Positions 1 to 10,638 are shown, counted from the first letter of the stretch. The stretch: 64,000 bases of DNA from Oceanidesulfovibrio marinus (GCF_013085545.1 NZ_CP039543.1:3937322-4001321); one strand, 5' to 3'. The notes: generated from the sequence alone by a model not told the origin. Translations and numbers: made by a program.

Positions 1-20
1 CTCGCTGTGGGCTAAGGGGT

Positions 21-1184
<1,164 letters not shown>

Positions 1185-1310
1185 TTACCCGATCTTGGCA
1201 AAGCGCAAACACGGTTTCGCGTGCCGGTTGCAGGGGGATTTCCGGGGGCGCTGAAAGGGATGCGCGGCCGGGTTCGGGACGCGCGTTTTGTTGCGAGTGG
1301 GCGGCGCGTT

Positions 1311-2405
1311 CTACGGCTCTTCCATCCGTCCCAATGGCGCGATCTGCGGGCCGGTGCGCACGAGGAGCGACTCGGCCAGCTCGCTGCACCAGCCGCAACG
1401 GGCGCAGTCCTTGGCGCAGGTGGTCACGCGGCGCAGGAAGTCGCTCGGGATGTCCTCGTTGGGCAGGCGCAGCACCCCGGCCAGGGGCTCCATGGAGTCG
1501 TTGAGCAGCAGCAGGTTCCCGGAGAACGAGCCGCGGGCGTAAGCCTCCACGATGCGGCGCATCACGCCGGGGCCGCGGCTGCGGCCGCAGAGCTTGATTA
1601 CGTCGGCCAGGCCCACGTAGCCGCTCTGGTCCTCGGGCCGGATAAAGGGCGAGGCCAGCAGCCGGCCGGGATCGTCGTGGAAGAGCCGCTGGCACCCCAG
1701 CTTCACGTTGCGGCCAAAGGCGGAGGCTGCCTCCGGGGCCATGCGCGCGTGGGCGATATGCGCGTCGTGCGCCGGCTTGAACGGGCACTGGTACAGGCAG
1801 CCCTCGTTGGCCATGAGCACGATGGAGAGCCGGGGCCGGACCTGGCGCAGGGCGGCCACGGTGCGTCGCAGCTTGGGCAGCCGGCGGTTCAGGGAACGGT
1901 CCAGCACCAGCCGACCCGGCTGGCGGAAACCAGCCGCATCAATGGCGTCGAAATGGGCGAAGGCCTTATCGGCGGAGTCGATGCAGGTGTTCACGCTGGG
2001 CACGGCCTCCAGCCTGGCGCAGAGCTCCGGCGCGGCCTCGGCCAGGGCGAAGAGCATGTAGACGTCGGCATAGACAATGCCGTCCACCACGCCGGCGTCG
2101 GTCAGACGGCCCAGCCGGGCGATGAGGTTGCCCAGCCCCTCGGGGGCGTAGGCGTCCGGCGCGTGGAAGCGGCTGTTCAGCAGGGCGAGGCGCCGCACAC
2201 CGGGCAGGGATGCGAGCCAGCCGATGAGCTCGTCCACCGAGATGTGGAGGGACTCGTGCCGCGCGTCCGGGATGGCCGGGTCAAAGAGGCTGAAGTGAAC
2301 CGAGGCGATGCGATCGCCCAGGTTGCGCACCAGACGGCAGTACTCCGTGTCCGGCAGCAGGGGCACGTCCAGCGGCAGCATGGTCCGTTCGTGAGTCGTA
2401 TCCAT
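1311..2405 (-). CDS. peptidase U32-like cysteine-rich protein
   Basis: A 364-residue protein that I recognise only in part. The middle has NEGCLYQCPFKPAHD, which resembles the cysteine-bearing stretch of U32-type TIM-barrel proteins. The C-terminal third carries more cysteines, ending in CAKDCARCGWC, so an iron-sulfur cluster is plausible. The ATG at 2405 lies 11 bases after the stop of the upstream gene and gives the best N-terminus. A longer in-frame reading to 2705 would run through the upstream gene and is low-complexity Gly/Arg/Pro. Tight spacing suggests co-transcription with the BPL_N-like gene. Function is not known; a role in modifying tRNA, cofactor or quinone by analogy with other U32 proteins is inference. 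Confidence 0.6.
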   Translation of the reverse strand: MDTTHERTMLPLDVPLLPDTEYCRLVRNLGDRIASVHFSLFDPAIPDARHESLHISVDELIGWLASLPGVRRLALLNSRFHAPDAYAPEGLGNLIARLGRLTDAGVVDGIVYADVYMLFALAEAAPELCARLEAVPSVNTCIDSADKAFAHFDAIDAAGFRQPGRLVLDRSLNRRLPKLRRTVAALRQVRPRLSIVLMANEGCLYQCPFKPAHDAHIAHARMAPEAASAFGRNVKLGCQRLFHDDPGRLLASPFIRPEDQSGYVGLADVIKLCGRSRGPGVMRRIVEAYARGSFSGNLLLLNDSMEPLAGVLRLPNEDIPSDFLRRVTTCAKDCARCGWCSELAESLLVRTGPQIAPLGRMEEP

Positions 2406-2416
2406 AAGAAGAGTCG

Positions 2417-3688
2417 TCAGCTCCCGGTGCGCATCTGCCGCCAGAGCACGCGGTCCAGGGTGGACAGCAGGTCGGCGTAGAGGCCGCTTTGCTCCATGGC
2501 CTGGCCGAAGATGGCCTCGCGCCGTTCCTGCAGCGCTTTTTGCGACACGGCGTCCGGGTAGGTGCGCGAGAGGGTCATGGCCAGGCGCTCCGCCAGCAGA
2601 TAGGAGGAGACCTCGTCGTGGAAGCCGGTGAGTGCGCGTTCGAAGGCCGTGGCCTCTTCCTCCAGCACCCGGATGGCCTCGTCCGAGGGCTCCATGGCCC
2701 GGCACTGCTGGAGCATGGCGCAGAGGTGGTTGAGGTGCGAGCCCGGAATGCCCGCTCGCCAGCCCAGGAGCCAGTCGTTGCGGTCAAAGAGCAGAAAGTG
2801 GTCGCGGCCCAGGTCCAGCAGCTCGCGCATTACGGCTCCGGCTCTGTCCAGCAGGGGATGCTCCCACTGCGCCGGCATGGAGCACAAGTTCCACGGCGGC
2901 ACCTCGCGGACCAGGGGCGTCTCGCCCGTGAGCGTGGCCAGGATGTGCGCGAGCCACCCGTTGGCCTGAGGCGAGGCCGGTGTCTCTAGGTGCGCGTAGC
3001 TGAGCACGTAGCGGCCCTTGCCGAAGGTGCCGGCCACGATGCACGGCTGGCCGCGGATGAAGTCCGGCTTGAGCGTGAGGCCGTAGACCTGCTCCCAGTC
3101 CTGGAACGTGCCGGAGGGCAGGGAGGCGATGGGCAGATCGGCGATCCAGAAGTCGTCGCCGGGCTTGTCGTAGTGGGCCAGCACGCCCACATTCGTGGCA
3201 GGCTCGCTGGCGAAGCGCGCCGGCCACCACACGGGCAGCAGGGGCTCCTCGGGCAGGTCGGCCGGGATGAGGTCGGCGAAAGCGCCGTGGCACAGGCCGG
3301 CGCCATCGTTGCTCAGGGAAACGTGGATGTGCCCGCTGATGAGGTGCAGCATGCGGTCACGCATGGCCGCGCGCGTCCAGGGGCAGATGCCCAGGCCGTA
3401 GCGGCCCGTGAGCCCAAGGCCGGAGCCGCCGCAAAAACCGATGTACGTGCCGCCGCTCTCAATGTAGTTGCGGACCTCGGCCATGCCGGTTTTTCCGAGA
3501 CGTTCGGCCTTGCGTCTGGCCACGCCTCCCGGTACGAGAAGCACGGCAGGCGGGTTGCTTGATAAGAGCCCTTGGGCTATGTCTTGCGCCTTGACCAGCC
3601 GGTATGGAATCCCGAACGAGTCCACGGCTCGCCATGCGAGCAGACCCCAGAGGTAGGATTCATCCCAGAGAATGTAACACTCGGCCAT
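2417..3688 (-). CDS. BPL_N-type glutamine amidotransferase-like protein
   Basis: A 423-residue cytoplasmic protein. The N-terminal 230 residues look like the amidotransferase-like fold found at the N-terminus of some biotin-protein ligases: a VLLVPGG strand, then ESGGTYIGFCGGSGLGL with a candidate nucleophile Cys86. No biotin ligase catalytic domain follows; the C-terminal half is helical and unassigned. The start at 3688 (MAECYILWDE) is preferred over the upstream ATG at 3778 because family members begin shortly before this strand, and because 3778 would crowd the divergent valS promoter. It precedes the U32-like gene by 11 bases, suggesting a two-gene unit of unknown function. Confidence 0.65.
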   Translation of the reverse strand: MAECYILWDESYLWGLLAWRAVDSFGIPYRLVKAQDIAQGLLSSNPPAVLLVPGGVARRKAERLGKTGMAEVRNYIESGGTYIGFCGGSGLGLTGRYGLGICPWTRAAMRDRMLHLISGHIHVSLSNDGAGLCHGAFADLIPADLPEEPLLPVWWPARFASEPATNVGVLAHYDKPGDDFWIADLPIASLPSGTFQDWEQVYGLTLKPDFIRGQPCIVAGTFGKGRYVLSYAHLETPASPQANGWLAHILATLTGETPLVREVPPWNLCSMPAQWEHPLLDRAGAVMRELLDLGRDHFLLFDRNDWLLGWRAGIPGSHLNHLCAMLQQCRAMEPSDEAIRVLEEEATAFERALTGFHDEVSSYLLAERLAMTLSRTYPDAVSQKALQERREAIFGQAMEQSGLYADLLSTLDRVLWRQMRTGS

Positions 3689-3828
3689 CGAGTCGTCCCG
3701 GTTGTGAGTAATGGTCAGCCGAACCGCGTGAACGCGGATCGCAAACTTTTTTCCTAGCAATACACACTCGATTTGCAAAGGGCGCGTGTGGCCGCGCGGC
3801 CCATTTCCTTCGATTCGGAGAATAGATC

Positions 3829-6519
3829 ATGGCAGAAAAGACACTGCCCAAGGGCTACGAGCCCGCGGATGTAGAGAAACGCTGGTATCAGCACTGGGAA
3901 GAAACCAAAGCCTTCACCCCGGAGGCCGATCCCGAGCGAGAGTCGTACTCCATCGTGATCCCCCCGCCCAACGTGACGGGCAAGCTGCACATCGGCCATG
4001 CCCTGAACATGACCATGCAGGACATCCTCTGCCGTTTCAACAGGCAGCAGGGCAAGAACGTGCTCTGGGTGCCGGGTATGGACCACGCCGGCATCGCCAC
4101 CCAGAACGTGGTGGAGCGCCAGCTTGCAGCGGAAGGTGTGAGCCGCGAGGACCTGGGCCGCGAGAAGTTCGTGGAGCGCGTCTGGCAATGGAAGGAAGAG
4201 TACGGCGGCGCGATTCTGCAGCAGATTCGCCGGCTGGGCGCTTCCGTGGACTGGACCCGCGAGCGTTTCACCTACGACGAGCATCTTTCCAAAGCCGTGC
4301 GCGAGGTCTTTGTCCAGCTCTACGAAGAAGGGCTGATCTACAAGGGCGACTACATCATCAACTGGTGCAATCGCTGCCACACCGCCCTGGCCGACGACGA
4401 GGTGGAGTACGCGGCCAAGGCCGGCAAGCTGTACCTCATCCGCTATCCATACTCCGCCAAGGGCGGCTCCGGCGAGCGGCTGCCCGATCTGGTGGTGGCC
4501 ACCACACGGCCCGAGACCATGCTGGGCGACACGGCCGTGGCCGTGAACCCCGAGGATGAGCGCTACAAGGACGCCATCGGTATGGAGGTGGCCCTGCCGC
4601 TGACGAACCGGACCATCCCGGTGATCGGCGATTCCTACGTAGACATGGAGTTCGGCACGGGCTGTCTGAAGATCACTCCGGCGCACGATCCCAACGACTT
4701 CGAGATCGGCCGCAAGCACGGCCTGGAGGCGCTCCAGGTCATCACTTCCCGCGGCATCATGAGCGATGCGGCCGGGCCGGAGTTCGCCGGCCTGACCACC
4801 CAGGAGGCGCGCAAGAAGGTTGTGGCCGAGCTCAAGGCCCGCGGCTTCCTCGTGGAGGTCCAGGACTACGACCACAACGTGGGCCAGTGTTACCGCTGCA
4901 AGTCGGTCATCGAGCCCCACGTCTCCACCCAGTGGTTCGTCAAGGTGGGCCCCCTGGCCAAAGCGGCGCGCGCCGCCGTGGCCGACGGCGAGACCAAAAT
5001 TCTTCCGGACCAGTGGGTCAAGGTCTACTACAACTGGCTGGACAACATCCGCGACTGGTGCATCTCCCGCCAGCTCTGGTGGGGGCACCGCATCCCGGCG
5101 TGGACCTGCGAGGAGTGCGGCGAGCTGACCGTCTCCCGCGAGGACCCCATGGCCTGCGCCCACTGCGGCTCGGCTAAGCTGGTGCAGGACGAGGATGTGC
5201 TGGATACCTGGTTCTCTTCGGCCCTGTGGCCGTTCTCCACCATGGGCTGGCCGGAAAAGACCAAGGACCTGGAGGTGTTCTACCCCACGTCCGTGCTGGT
5301 CACCGCCTTCGACATCCTCTTCTTCTGGGTCGCCCGCATGATGATGATGGGCATCCACTTCATGGGCAAGGCGCCGTTCTCCGACGTCTACATCCACGCC
5401 CTGGTGCGCGACGCCGAGGGCAAGAAGATGTCCAAGTCCGTGGGCAACGTCATCGACCCCTTGATCATGATCGACAAGTACGGCTGCGACGCCCTGCGCT
5501 TCACGCTCACGGCTTTTGCCGCCATGGGCCGGGACATCAAGCTCTCCGAGGAGCGCATCGAGGGCTACCGCCACTTCGTGAACAAGCTGTGGAACGCGGC
5601 GCGCTTCGTGATGATGAACCTGCCCGAGTCCATGCCGGCCGACGCCGCTGAGCGCGAGGTGGAGAAGACCCCGGGCGTGCACCATCAGTGGATCTTCCAC
5701 CGGCTGGAGCAGGTCAAGGAGGATGTGGCCTCCGCCCTGACCGAGTACCGTTTCAACGACGCGGCCCAGGCCCTGTACCAGTTCATCTGGCACGAGTTCT
5801 GCGACTGGTACCTGGAGATGCTCAAGCCGGAGTTCAACGGCGAGGACGACAACGCCCGCGAGGCCGCGCAGGTGGCCGTGTGGACCGCCTTTACCGAGGT
5901 CCTGGTGCTGCTGCACCCCATCATGCCGTTCGTTACGGCCGAGATCTGGGCCGTGCTGCCGGATACGGCCGGCGACGACATCGTCCATGCGCCGTACCCG
6001 GCCCCGCGCCCCGGCGCCAAGAACGAGGCCGCCGAGAAGGCCATGGTCCTGGTGCAGGAGACCATCGTGGCCGTGCGCAATATCCGCGGCGAGCTGAACA
6101 TCGCCCCGTCCAAGGGGCTGGCGCTCATGGTCCGGCCATCGGATGCGGACGCCGCCCGGATTCTGGAGGAGAACCGCTCCATGATCTCCACCCTGGCGCG
6201 TCTCGATTCCCTCACCGTGGACGCGGACATTACGCCGCCCAAGGCCGTGGCCTCGGCCGTCGTCCGTGGCTCGGAGTGCTACGTGCCCCTGGCCGGCGCC
6301 ATCGACTTCGAGGACGAGCTGGCCCGACTGGACAAGGAGCTTGGCAAGATAGAAAAGGAGCTCGCCGTGGGCGCCAAGAAGCTGGCCAACGAGGGCTTTG
6401 TTTCCAAGGCCCCGGCCGAGGTGGTCGCCAAGGAAAAGGAAAAGGTCGAGACCCTTTCCGACAAGCGCGACAAGCTTATTGATCTCAAGGAGCGGCTCGC
6501 CGCCGCCAGCCAGGAATAG
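3829..6519 (+). CDS. valS: valyl-tRNA synthetase
   Basis: Charges tRNA-Val with valine. The 896 residues are typical length. The class I signature appears as PPNVTGKLHIGHALN near residue 45 and as KKMSKSVGN near residue 535. The editing domain lies between them and includes TTRPETMLGDTAV. The C-terminal 70 residues form the Lys/Glu-rich coiled coil seen in bacterial ValRS (LARLDKELGKIEKEL). A Zn-ribbon-like CEECGEL...CAHCG pair precedes the KMSKS domain. The gene starts a plus-strand run, divergent from the BPL_N-like gene, and is followed 8 bases later by cobA-hemD. Confidence 0.98.
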   Translation: MAEKTLPKGYEPADVEKRWYQHWEETKAFTPEADPERESYSIVIPPPNVTGKLHIGHALNMTMQDILCRFNRQQGKNVLWVPGMDHAGIATQNVVERQLAAEGVSREDLGREKFVERVWQWKEEYGGAILQQIRRLGASVDWTRERFTYDEHLSKAVREVFVQLYEEGLIYKGDYIINWCNRCHTALADDEVEYAAKAGKLYLIRYPYSAKGGSGERLPDLVVATTRPETMLGDTAVAVNPEDERYKDAIGMEVALPLTNRTIPVIGDSYVDMEFGTGCLKITPAHDPNDFEIGRKHGLEALQVITSRGIMSDAAGPEFAGLTTQEARKKVVAELKARGFLVEVQDYDHNVGQCYRCKSVIEPHVSTQWFVKVGPLAKAARAAVADGETKILPDQWVKVYYNWLDNIRDWCISRQLWWGHRIPAWTCEECGELTVSREDPMACAHCGSAKLVQDEDVLDTWFSSALWPFSTMGWPEKTKDLEVFYPTSVLVTAFDILFFWVARMMMMGIHFMGKAPFSDVYIHALVRDAEGKKMSKSVGNVIDPLIMIDKYGCDALRFTLTAFAAMGRDIKLSEERIEGYRHFVNKLWNAARFVMMNLPESMPADAAEREVEKTPGVHHQWIFHRLEQVKEDVASALTEYRFNDAAQALYQFIWHEFCDWYLEMLKPEFNGEDDNAREAAQVAVWTAFTEVLVLLHPIMPFVTAEIWAVLPDTAGDDIVHAPYPAPRPGAKNEAAEKAMVLVQETIVAVRNIRGELNIAPSKGLALMVRPSDADAARILEENRSMISTLARLDSLTVDADITPPKAVASAVVRGSECYVPLAGAIDFEDELARLDKELGKIEKELAVGAKKLANEGFVSKAPAEVVAKEKEKVETLSDKRDKLIDLKERLAAASQE

Positions 6520-6527
6520 GAGTATCG

Positions 6528-8045
6528 ATGAAGGTCTACCTCTTGGGAGCAGGCCCGGGCGATCCCGGCCTTCTGACCCGCAAGGCCGAGGATGTGCTCG
6601 CCACGGCGGACGTGGTTGTCTACGACTATCTGGCGAGCCCCAAGCTGCTGGATCTCTGCCGTCCGGATGCGGAGATTCTGTACGTGGGCAAGAAGGGGGG
6701 CGACCACACCCTGCCGCAGGACAAGATCAACGAGCTGCTGGTACAGAAGGCCAAAGAAGGCAAGATCGTGGCCCGGCTCAAGGGCGGCGATCCCTACGTC
6801 TTTGGCCGCGGCGCGGAAGAGGCCGAGGAGCTGTTGGAAGCAGGCGTGGACTTCGAGGTCGTGCCCGGCGTGACCTCGGCGGTGGCCGGCCCGGCCTACG
6901 CGGGCATTCCCATCACCCACCGCAAGTACGCCTCGTCCGTCAGCTTCATCACCGGCCACGAGGACCCCACCAAGGCCGAGAGCGCCCTGAACTGGGACGC
7001 GCTGGCCAAGTCCGCGTCCACCCTGGTCTTTTTCATGGGCATGAAGAACCTGCCCATGATCTCCAGGAATCTCATCGCGGCGGGCATGCGCTCCGACATG
7101 CCCGTGGCCCTGGTCCATTGGGGCACCACCTGCAGGCACCGCTCCCTGGTGAGCACGCTGGAGACTGTGGCCGAGGACGCCGTGACCCATCAGTTCAAAG
7201 CGCCGTCGCTCATCGTGGTGGGCGAGGTGGTCCAGCTCCGCGACACCCTGAACACCTTTGAGCGCAAGCCGCTGCTGGGCAAGGGCGTGGTGGTTACCCG
7301 CGCGCGTCACCAGGCCAGCTCCATTGCCGAGGACCTGGCCGAGCTGGGCGCGTGCGTGTACGAGTTCCCGACCATCGCCATCGAGCCCCTGGCCGACATG
7401 ACCCACGTGGTGGCGGCCATCGAGAAGCTGCCCGAGTACGACTGGCTCATTTTCACCTCGGTCAACGGAGTCTGGAACTTCTTTGCCGAGCTCAACGCCA
7501 TGGACAAGGACACCCGCGCCCTGGGCGGCGTGCAGGTGGCGGCCATCGGCCCGGCCACGGCCGAGGCGCTGGAGGAGTATGGCGTTATCCCGGACTTCGT
7601 GCCCGACAAGTACGTGGCCGAGTCCGTGGTGGAGGGCATGCTGGCCCGCGGCGCGGCCGGCAAGAAGATTCTCATTCCCCGCGCCAAAGAGGCGCGCGAG
7701 GTGCTGCCGGATGAGCTGCGCAAGGCCGGCGCCGAGGTGGAGATTCTGCCCGTATACGAGACCGTGCTGGCCGAAAGCGGCTCCGAGGAGATCGAGGAGG
7801 CCATGGAGGCCGGCGACATTCACTGCGTCACCTTCGCCTCCAGCAGCACGGTGGACAACTTCTTCAAGCTGGTGAAGCCCGAAGCGCTGCAAAAGTACGA
7901 AGGCGGCGTGAAGCTGGCCTGCATTGGCCCGGTAACGGCCAAGACGCTGGCCGGATACGGCTTCACCCCCGACATCCAGCCCGAGGACTACACCATTCCC
8001 GCGCTGGTGGACGCCGTGGCCCAGGCCCTCGGCCCCAAGAAATAA
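6528..8045 (+). CDS. cobA-hemD: uroporphyrinogen-III C-methyltransferase / uroporphyrinogen-III synthase fusion
   Basis: A 505-residue fusion of two consecutive tetrapyrrole enzymes. Residues 1-250 are the SAM-dependent uroporphyrinogen-III methyltransferase (VYLLGAGPGDPGLLT at the N-terminus, then LKGGDPYVFGRG and VVPGVTSAVAGPAYAGIPITH). Residues 255-505 are the HemD synthase (VVTRARHQ, then FTSVNGVWNFF and CVTFASSSTVDNFF). The product, precorrin-2, feeds siroheme, cobalamin and, in sulfate reducers, the siroheme-dependent heme route. The preceding enzyme HemC is encoded 35 kb away at 43125. It starts 8 bases after valS and precedes purN by 16 bases, so the three are probably co-transcribed. 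Confidence 0.96.
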   Translation: MKVYLLGAGPGDPGLLTRKAEDVLATADVVVYDYLASPKLLDLCRPDAEILYVGKKGGDHTLPQDKINELLVQKAKEGKIVARLKGGDPYVFGRGAEEAEELLEAGVDFEVVPGVTSAVAGPAYAGIPITHRKYASSVSFITGHEDPTKAESALNWDALAKSASTLVFFMGMKNLPMISRNLIAAGMRSDMPVALVHWGTTCRHRSLVSTLETVAEDAVTHQFKAPSLIVVGEVVQLRDTLNTFERKPLLGKGVVVTRARHQASSIAEDLAELGACVYEFPTIAIEPLADMTHVVAAIEKLPEYDWLIFTSVNGVWNFFAELNAMDKDTRALGGVQVAAIGPATAEALEEYGVIPDFVPDKYVAESVVEGMLARGAAGKKILIPRAKEAREVLPDELRKAGAEVEILPVYETVLAESGSEEIEEAMEAGDIHCVTFASSSTVDNFFKLVKPEALQKYEGGVKLACIGPVTAKTLAGYGFTPDIQPEDYTIPALVDAVAQALGPKK

Positions 8046-8061
8046 CGAACTCAGGAACGTC

Positions 8062-8742
8062 ATGAAGCTCGCAGTGCTCGTATCGGGCTCGGGGTCGAAC
8101 CTCCAGTCCATCATCGACCATGTGGAGGCCGGCCATATCGCGGCCGAGATCGCCGTGGTCTTTTCCAACAAAGAGGACGCCTACGGCCTGACCCGCGCCA
8201 GAAATCACGGCATCCCCACGGCCGTGATCCAGCACACCGAGTTCACCGACCGCGAGGCGTTCGACGCCGCCATGGTCCGCGCGCTCCAGGAGCATGGCGC
8301 GGACACCGTAGCCCTGGCCGGGTTCATGCGCATGCTCACGCCGGTGTTTCTGAACGCCTTTCCCATGCGCGTGCTCAACATCCATCCCGCGCTGCTGCCC
8401 AGCTTTCCCGGAACGCACGGGCAGCACGACGCCGCGACGTTCGGCGTGCGCCTGGCCGGTTGCACGGTCCATTTTGTGGATGAAAAGATGGACCACGGCC
8501 CGGTGGTCATCCAGGCAGCACTGCCCGTTACGCCGGGAATCGCCGGCGACGACCTGGCCGGGCAGATTCTGCGGCTGGAGCACCGCGTCTACCCGCAGGC
8601 CCTGGCCTGGATGGCGCAGGACCGCATCCGGCTGGACGGCCGCATCGTGCACATAGAGGGCTCCGGCGTTCCGGTGTGCGATACGGACGGCGTGGGGCCG
8701 TATCTGGTGAACCCGCCCCTGGAAGACGACTTCGCTGCATAA
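8062..8742 (+). CDS. purN: phosphoribosylglycinamide formyltransferase
   Basis: Transfers a formyl group from 10-formyl-THF to GAR in purine synthesis. The 226 residues begin with VLVSGSGSNLQSIID, the family's phosphate-binding loop. The catalytic stretch MRVLNIHPALLPSFPGTHG contains the Asn-x-His pair, and the downstream VHFVDEKMDHGPVVIQ contains the conserved Asp-His region. The C-terminus is slightly longer than in E. coli PurN. It is the third gene of the valS-cobA-hemD-purN run; the hairpins downstream may mark the end of that unit. Confidence 0.96.
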   Translation: MKLAVLVSGSGSNLQSIIDHVEAGHIAAEIAVVFSNKEDAYGLTRARNHGIPTAVIQHTEFTDREAFDAAMVRALQEHGADTVALAGFMRMLTPVFLNAFPMRVLNIHPALLPSFPGTHGQHDAATFGVRLAGCTVHFVDEKMDHGPVVIQAALPVTPGIAGDDLAGQILRLEHRVYPQALAWMAQDRIRLDGRIVHIEGSGVPVCDTDGVGPYLVNPPLEDDFAA

Positions 8743-8791
8743 GAGTTCAGTTCGGCCTGCGCCTGTGGTAGAATGAAGCACGTGTTGGCGA

Positions 8792-8821
8792 AGACTGTCC
8801 GGCCGAGCGCCGGACCAGTCT
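8792..8821 (+). promoter_or_regulatory. strong inverted repeat upstream of the AMMECR1 gene
   Basis: Arms AGACT plus TCCGGC (8792-8803) pair with GCCGGA plus AGTCT (8809-8821) around a five-base loop, with a small bulge. A second hairpin, GGGCG-tagtg-CGCCC, lies at about 8855-8869. No T-run follows either one, so they are not typical intrinsic terminators. They may stabilise or process the mRNA between purN and the AMMECR1 gene. Confidence 0.45.
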
Positions 8822-8901
8822 GTCCATCCGCGGCCTGTTCGCCGCATGGGCGTAGTGCGCCCGACTGCTGTAAAGAGATACTGGCAAGGAGTGGAATTGC
8901 C

Positions 8902-9468
8902 ATGACTGATAGCCATTTTACCTTCGAGCTCAGCGACGACGAGAAGCAGTACCTGCTTGACGTCGCCCGGCTGTCCATCCGCCGTTCCCTGGGCATGGAG
9001 CAGGGGGCGGGGCTTCCGGAGCCGCCCAGCGCGCGGCTTACCGAGAAGTTCGGCGCCTTCGTGACGCTGAAGAAGCGCAACTCCCTGCGTGGCTGCATCG
9101 GCCACATCGTCGGCGATGCGCCGCTCAACGAGACCATCTACCGCATGGCCCACTCGGCGGCCTTCGAGGACCCGCGCTTTCCATCGCTTGCGGAGTCCGA
9201 GTACCGTGAGTTGTCCATTGAGATCTCCGTGCTCAGCGAGCTGACGCCGTGTCCCGATCCGGAGCAGATCGTGGTGGGACGCCACGGCCTTTTGATGCAG
9301 CAGGGCATGCATCAGGGCCTGCTGCTGCCCCAGGTGCCTGTGGAGTGGGGCTGGACCCGGGAGCAGTTTTTGGCCCAAACCTGCGGCAAGGCGGGCATGC
9401 CCGCCACTTGCTGGCGCGACCCGCAGACCCGGATTTTCTGGTTCGAAGCGGCTATTTTCGGCGACTGA
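8902..9468 (+). CDS. AMMECR1 domain protein (AmmeMemoRadiSam system protein A)
   Basis: A 188-residue AMMECR1-family protein of unknown biochemical role. Core motifs are FGAFVTLKKRNSLRGCIGHI and a later region ending in FEDPRFPSL, where family members conserve the LRGCIG motif. The start at 8902 is chosen because AAGGAG at 8886-8891 sits at correct spacing and the family N-terminus begins here; the ORF extends upstream to 8773 without family likeness. In many bacteria this gene sits with Memo and a radical SAM gene. Here Memo is 32 kb away at 41191 and no radical SAM partner is in the window. It overlaps nothing and is followed 3 bases later by the MFS gene. Confidence 0.9.
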   Translation: MTDSHFTFELSDDEKQYLLDVARLSIRRSLGMEQGAGLPEPPSARLTEKFGAFVTLKKRNSLRGCIGHIVGDAPLNETIYRMAHSAAFEDPRFPSLAESEYRELSIEISVLSELTPCPDPEQIVVGRHGLLMQQGMHQGLLLPQVPVEWGWTREQFLAQTCGKAGMPATCWRDPQTRIFWFEAAIFGD

Positions 9469-9471
9469 TCA

Positions 9472-10638
9472 GTGTCCGTGGAAAAAGGGGCCGCCAATCG
9501 GCCCATGTATCTCTACCTGCTGCTGCTTACGGTGGCCGGCGCGGTAGGTCTGCAAGGTTGGCGCACCCTCATCAACAACTTCGCCGTGGACACAGTGGGG
9601 CTGAACGGCTTCCAGTTCGGCCTGGTGCAGTCCATACGCGAGATACCGGGCTTCCTGTCGCTGCTCGTCATCTACCTGCTCATCCTCTTCCGGGAGCACA
9701 GGCTGGCGGCCTACGCCGCGGTTGTTCTGGGCATTGGAGTGGTATCCACGGGGTACATGCCGTCGTTCTCCGGCATCATCGTGGCCACGACAGTCATGTC
9801 CATTGGCTTCCATATCGCCGAGACCCTGAACCAGTCCCTGACGCTGCAGTACTTCGGCCCGGCCAAGGCCGCGGTGGTGTTCGGCCGGCTGCGTGGCGTG
9901 GCCTCAGTCTGCAACCTCGTGGTGGGCGCGGTCATCTTCGTGCTCGCGGACATGCTGGACTTTACCTGGCTCTTCATGGCCATCGGCTGCGTGGCCATCG
10001 CCATCGGCCTGTACTGCCTGCGGCTCAACCCGACCATCGAGGGGCTGACGCCGCAGCGCAAGACCATGGTCTTCAAAAAGCGCTACTGGCTGTTCTACGC
10101 GCTGACCCTCTTTGCCGGCGCGCGGCGGCAGATATTCACGGCCTTTGCGGTGTTCCTGCTGGTGCAGAAGTTCCATTACTCGGTGCAGTGGGTCACGGCG
10201 CTGTTTTTCATCAACAACGCGGTGCTCATGTGGGCCGGCCCGGCCATCGGCCGCTGGGTATCCCGCTTCGGCGAACGCCGGATGCTGACCATCGAATACT
10301 CCGGCCTGGTCGTGATCTTCCTGGTCTACGCCTTCACTGACAGCGCCATCCTGGCCGGGGCCATGTACGTGGCGGACCACTTGCTCTTCAACTTCTCCAT
10401 GGCCATCCGCACGTACTTCCAGAAGATCGCGGACCCGGCGGACATCGCGCCGTCCATGGCCGTGGGCTTCACCATCAACCACATCGCAGCGGTGCTCATC
10501 CCGGTGTTGGGCGGCATACTGTGGCTCACCCACTACCGCTGGGTGTTCATCGGCGCGGCCTGTCTCTCCGTGGTCTCGCTCTGCCTGGCGCAGCTCACAG
10601 GTGCGGACGGAAAGCCGTTCTCCGAATCGGAAACGTGA
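9472..10638 (+). CDS. MFS-type membrane transporter
   Basis: A 388-residue integral membrane protein with about 12 hydrophobic segments, beginning at YLYLLLLTVAGAVGLQGW and ending near WVFIGAACLSVVSLCLAQL. The pattern and length fit the major facilitator superfamily. The substrate cannot be told from sequence. The start is uncertain: GTG at 9472 lies 3 bases after the AMMECR1 stop, while ATG at 9505 keeps the first membrane helix intact but has a distant ribosome site. Close spacing suggests coupling to the AMMECR1 gene. Confidence 0.85.
   Translation: MSVEKGAANRPMYLYLLLLTVAGAVGLQGWRTLINNFAVDTVGLNGFQFGLVQSIREIPGFLSLLVIYLLILFREHRLAAYAAVVLGIGVVSTGYMPSFSGIIVATTVMSIGFHIAETLNQSLTLQYFGPAKAAVVFGRLRGVASVCNLVVGAVIFVLADMLDFTWLFMAIGCVAIAIGLYCLRLNPTIEGLTPQRKTMVFKKRYWLFYALTLFAGARRQIFTAFAVFLLVQKFHYSVQWVTALFFINNAVLMWAGPAIGRWVSRFGERRMLTIEYSGLVVIFLVYAFTDSAILAGAMYVADHLLFNFSMAIRTYFQKIADPADIAPSMAVGFTINHIAAVLIPVLGGILWLTHYRWVFIGAACLSVVSLCLAQLTGADGKPFSESET

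Noticed and set aside
3754-5988. 744-residue minus-strand reading frame opposite valS
   Set aside because: Caused by high-GC third codon positions in valS; no domains or ribosome site.
8773-8901. Upstream extension of the AMMECR1 reading frame
   Set aside because: Crosses the hairpins, has no family likeness, and the AAGGAG site favours 8902.
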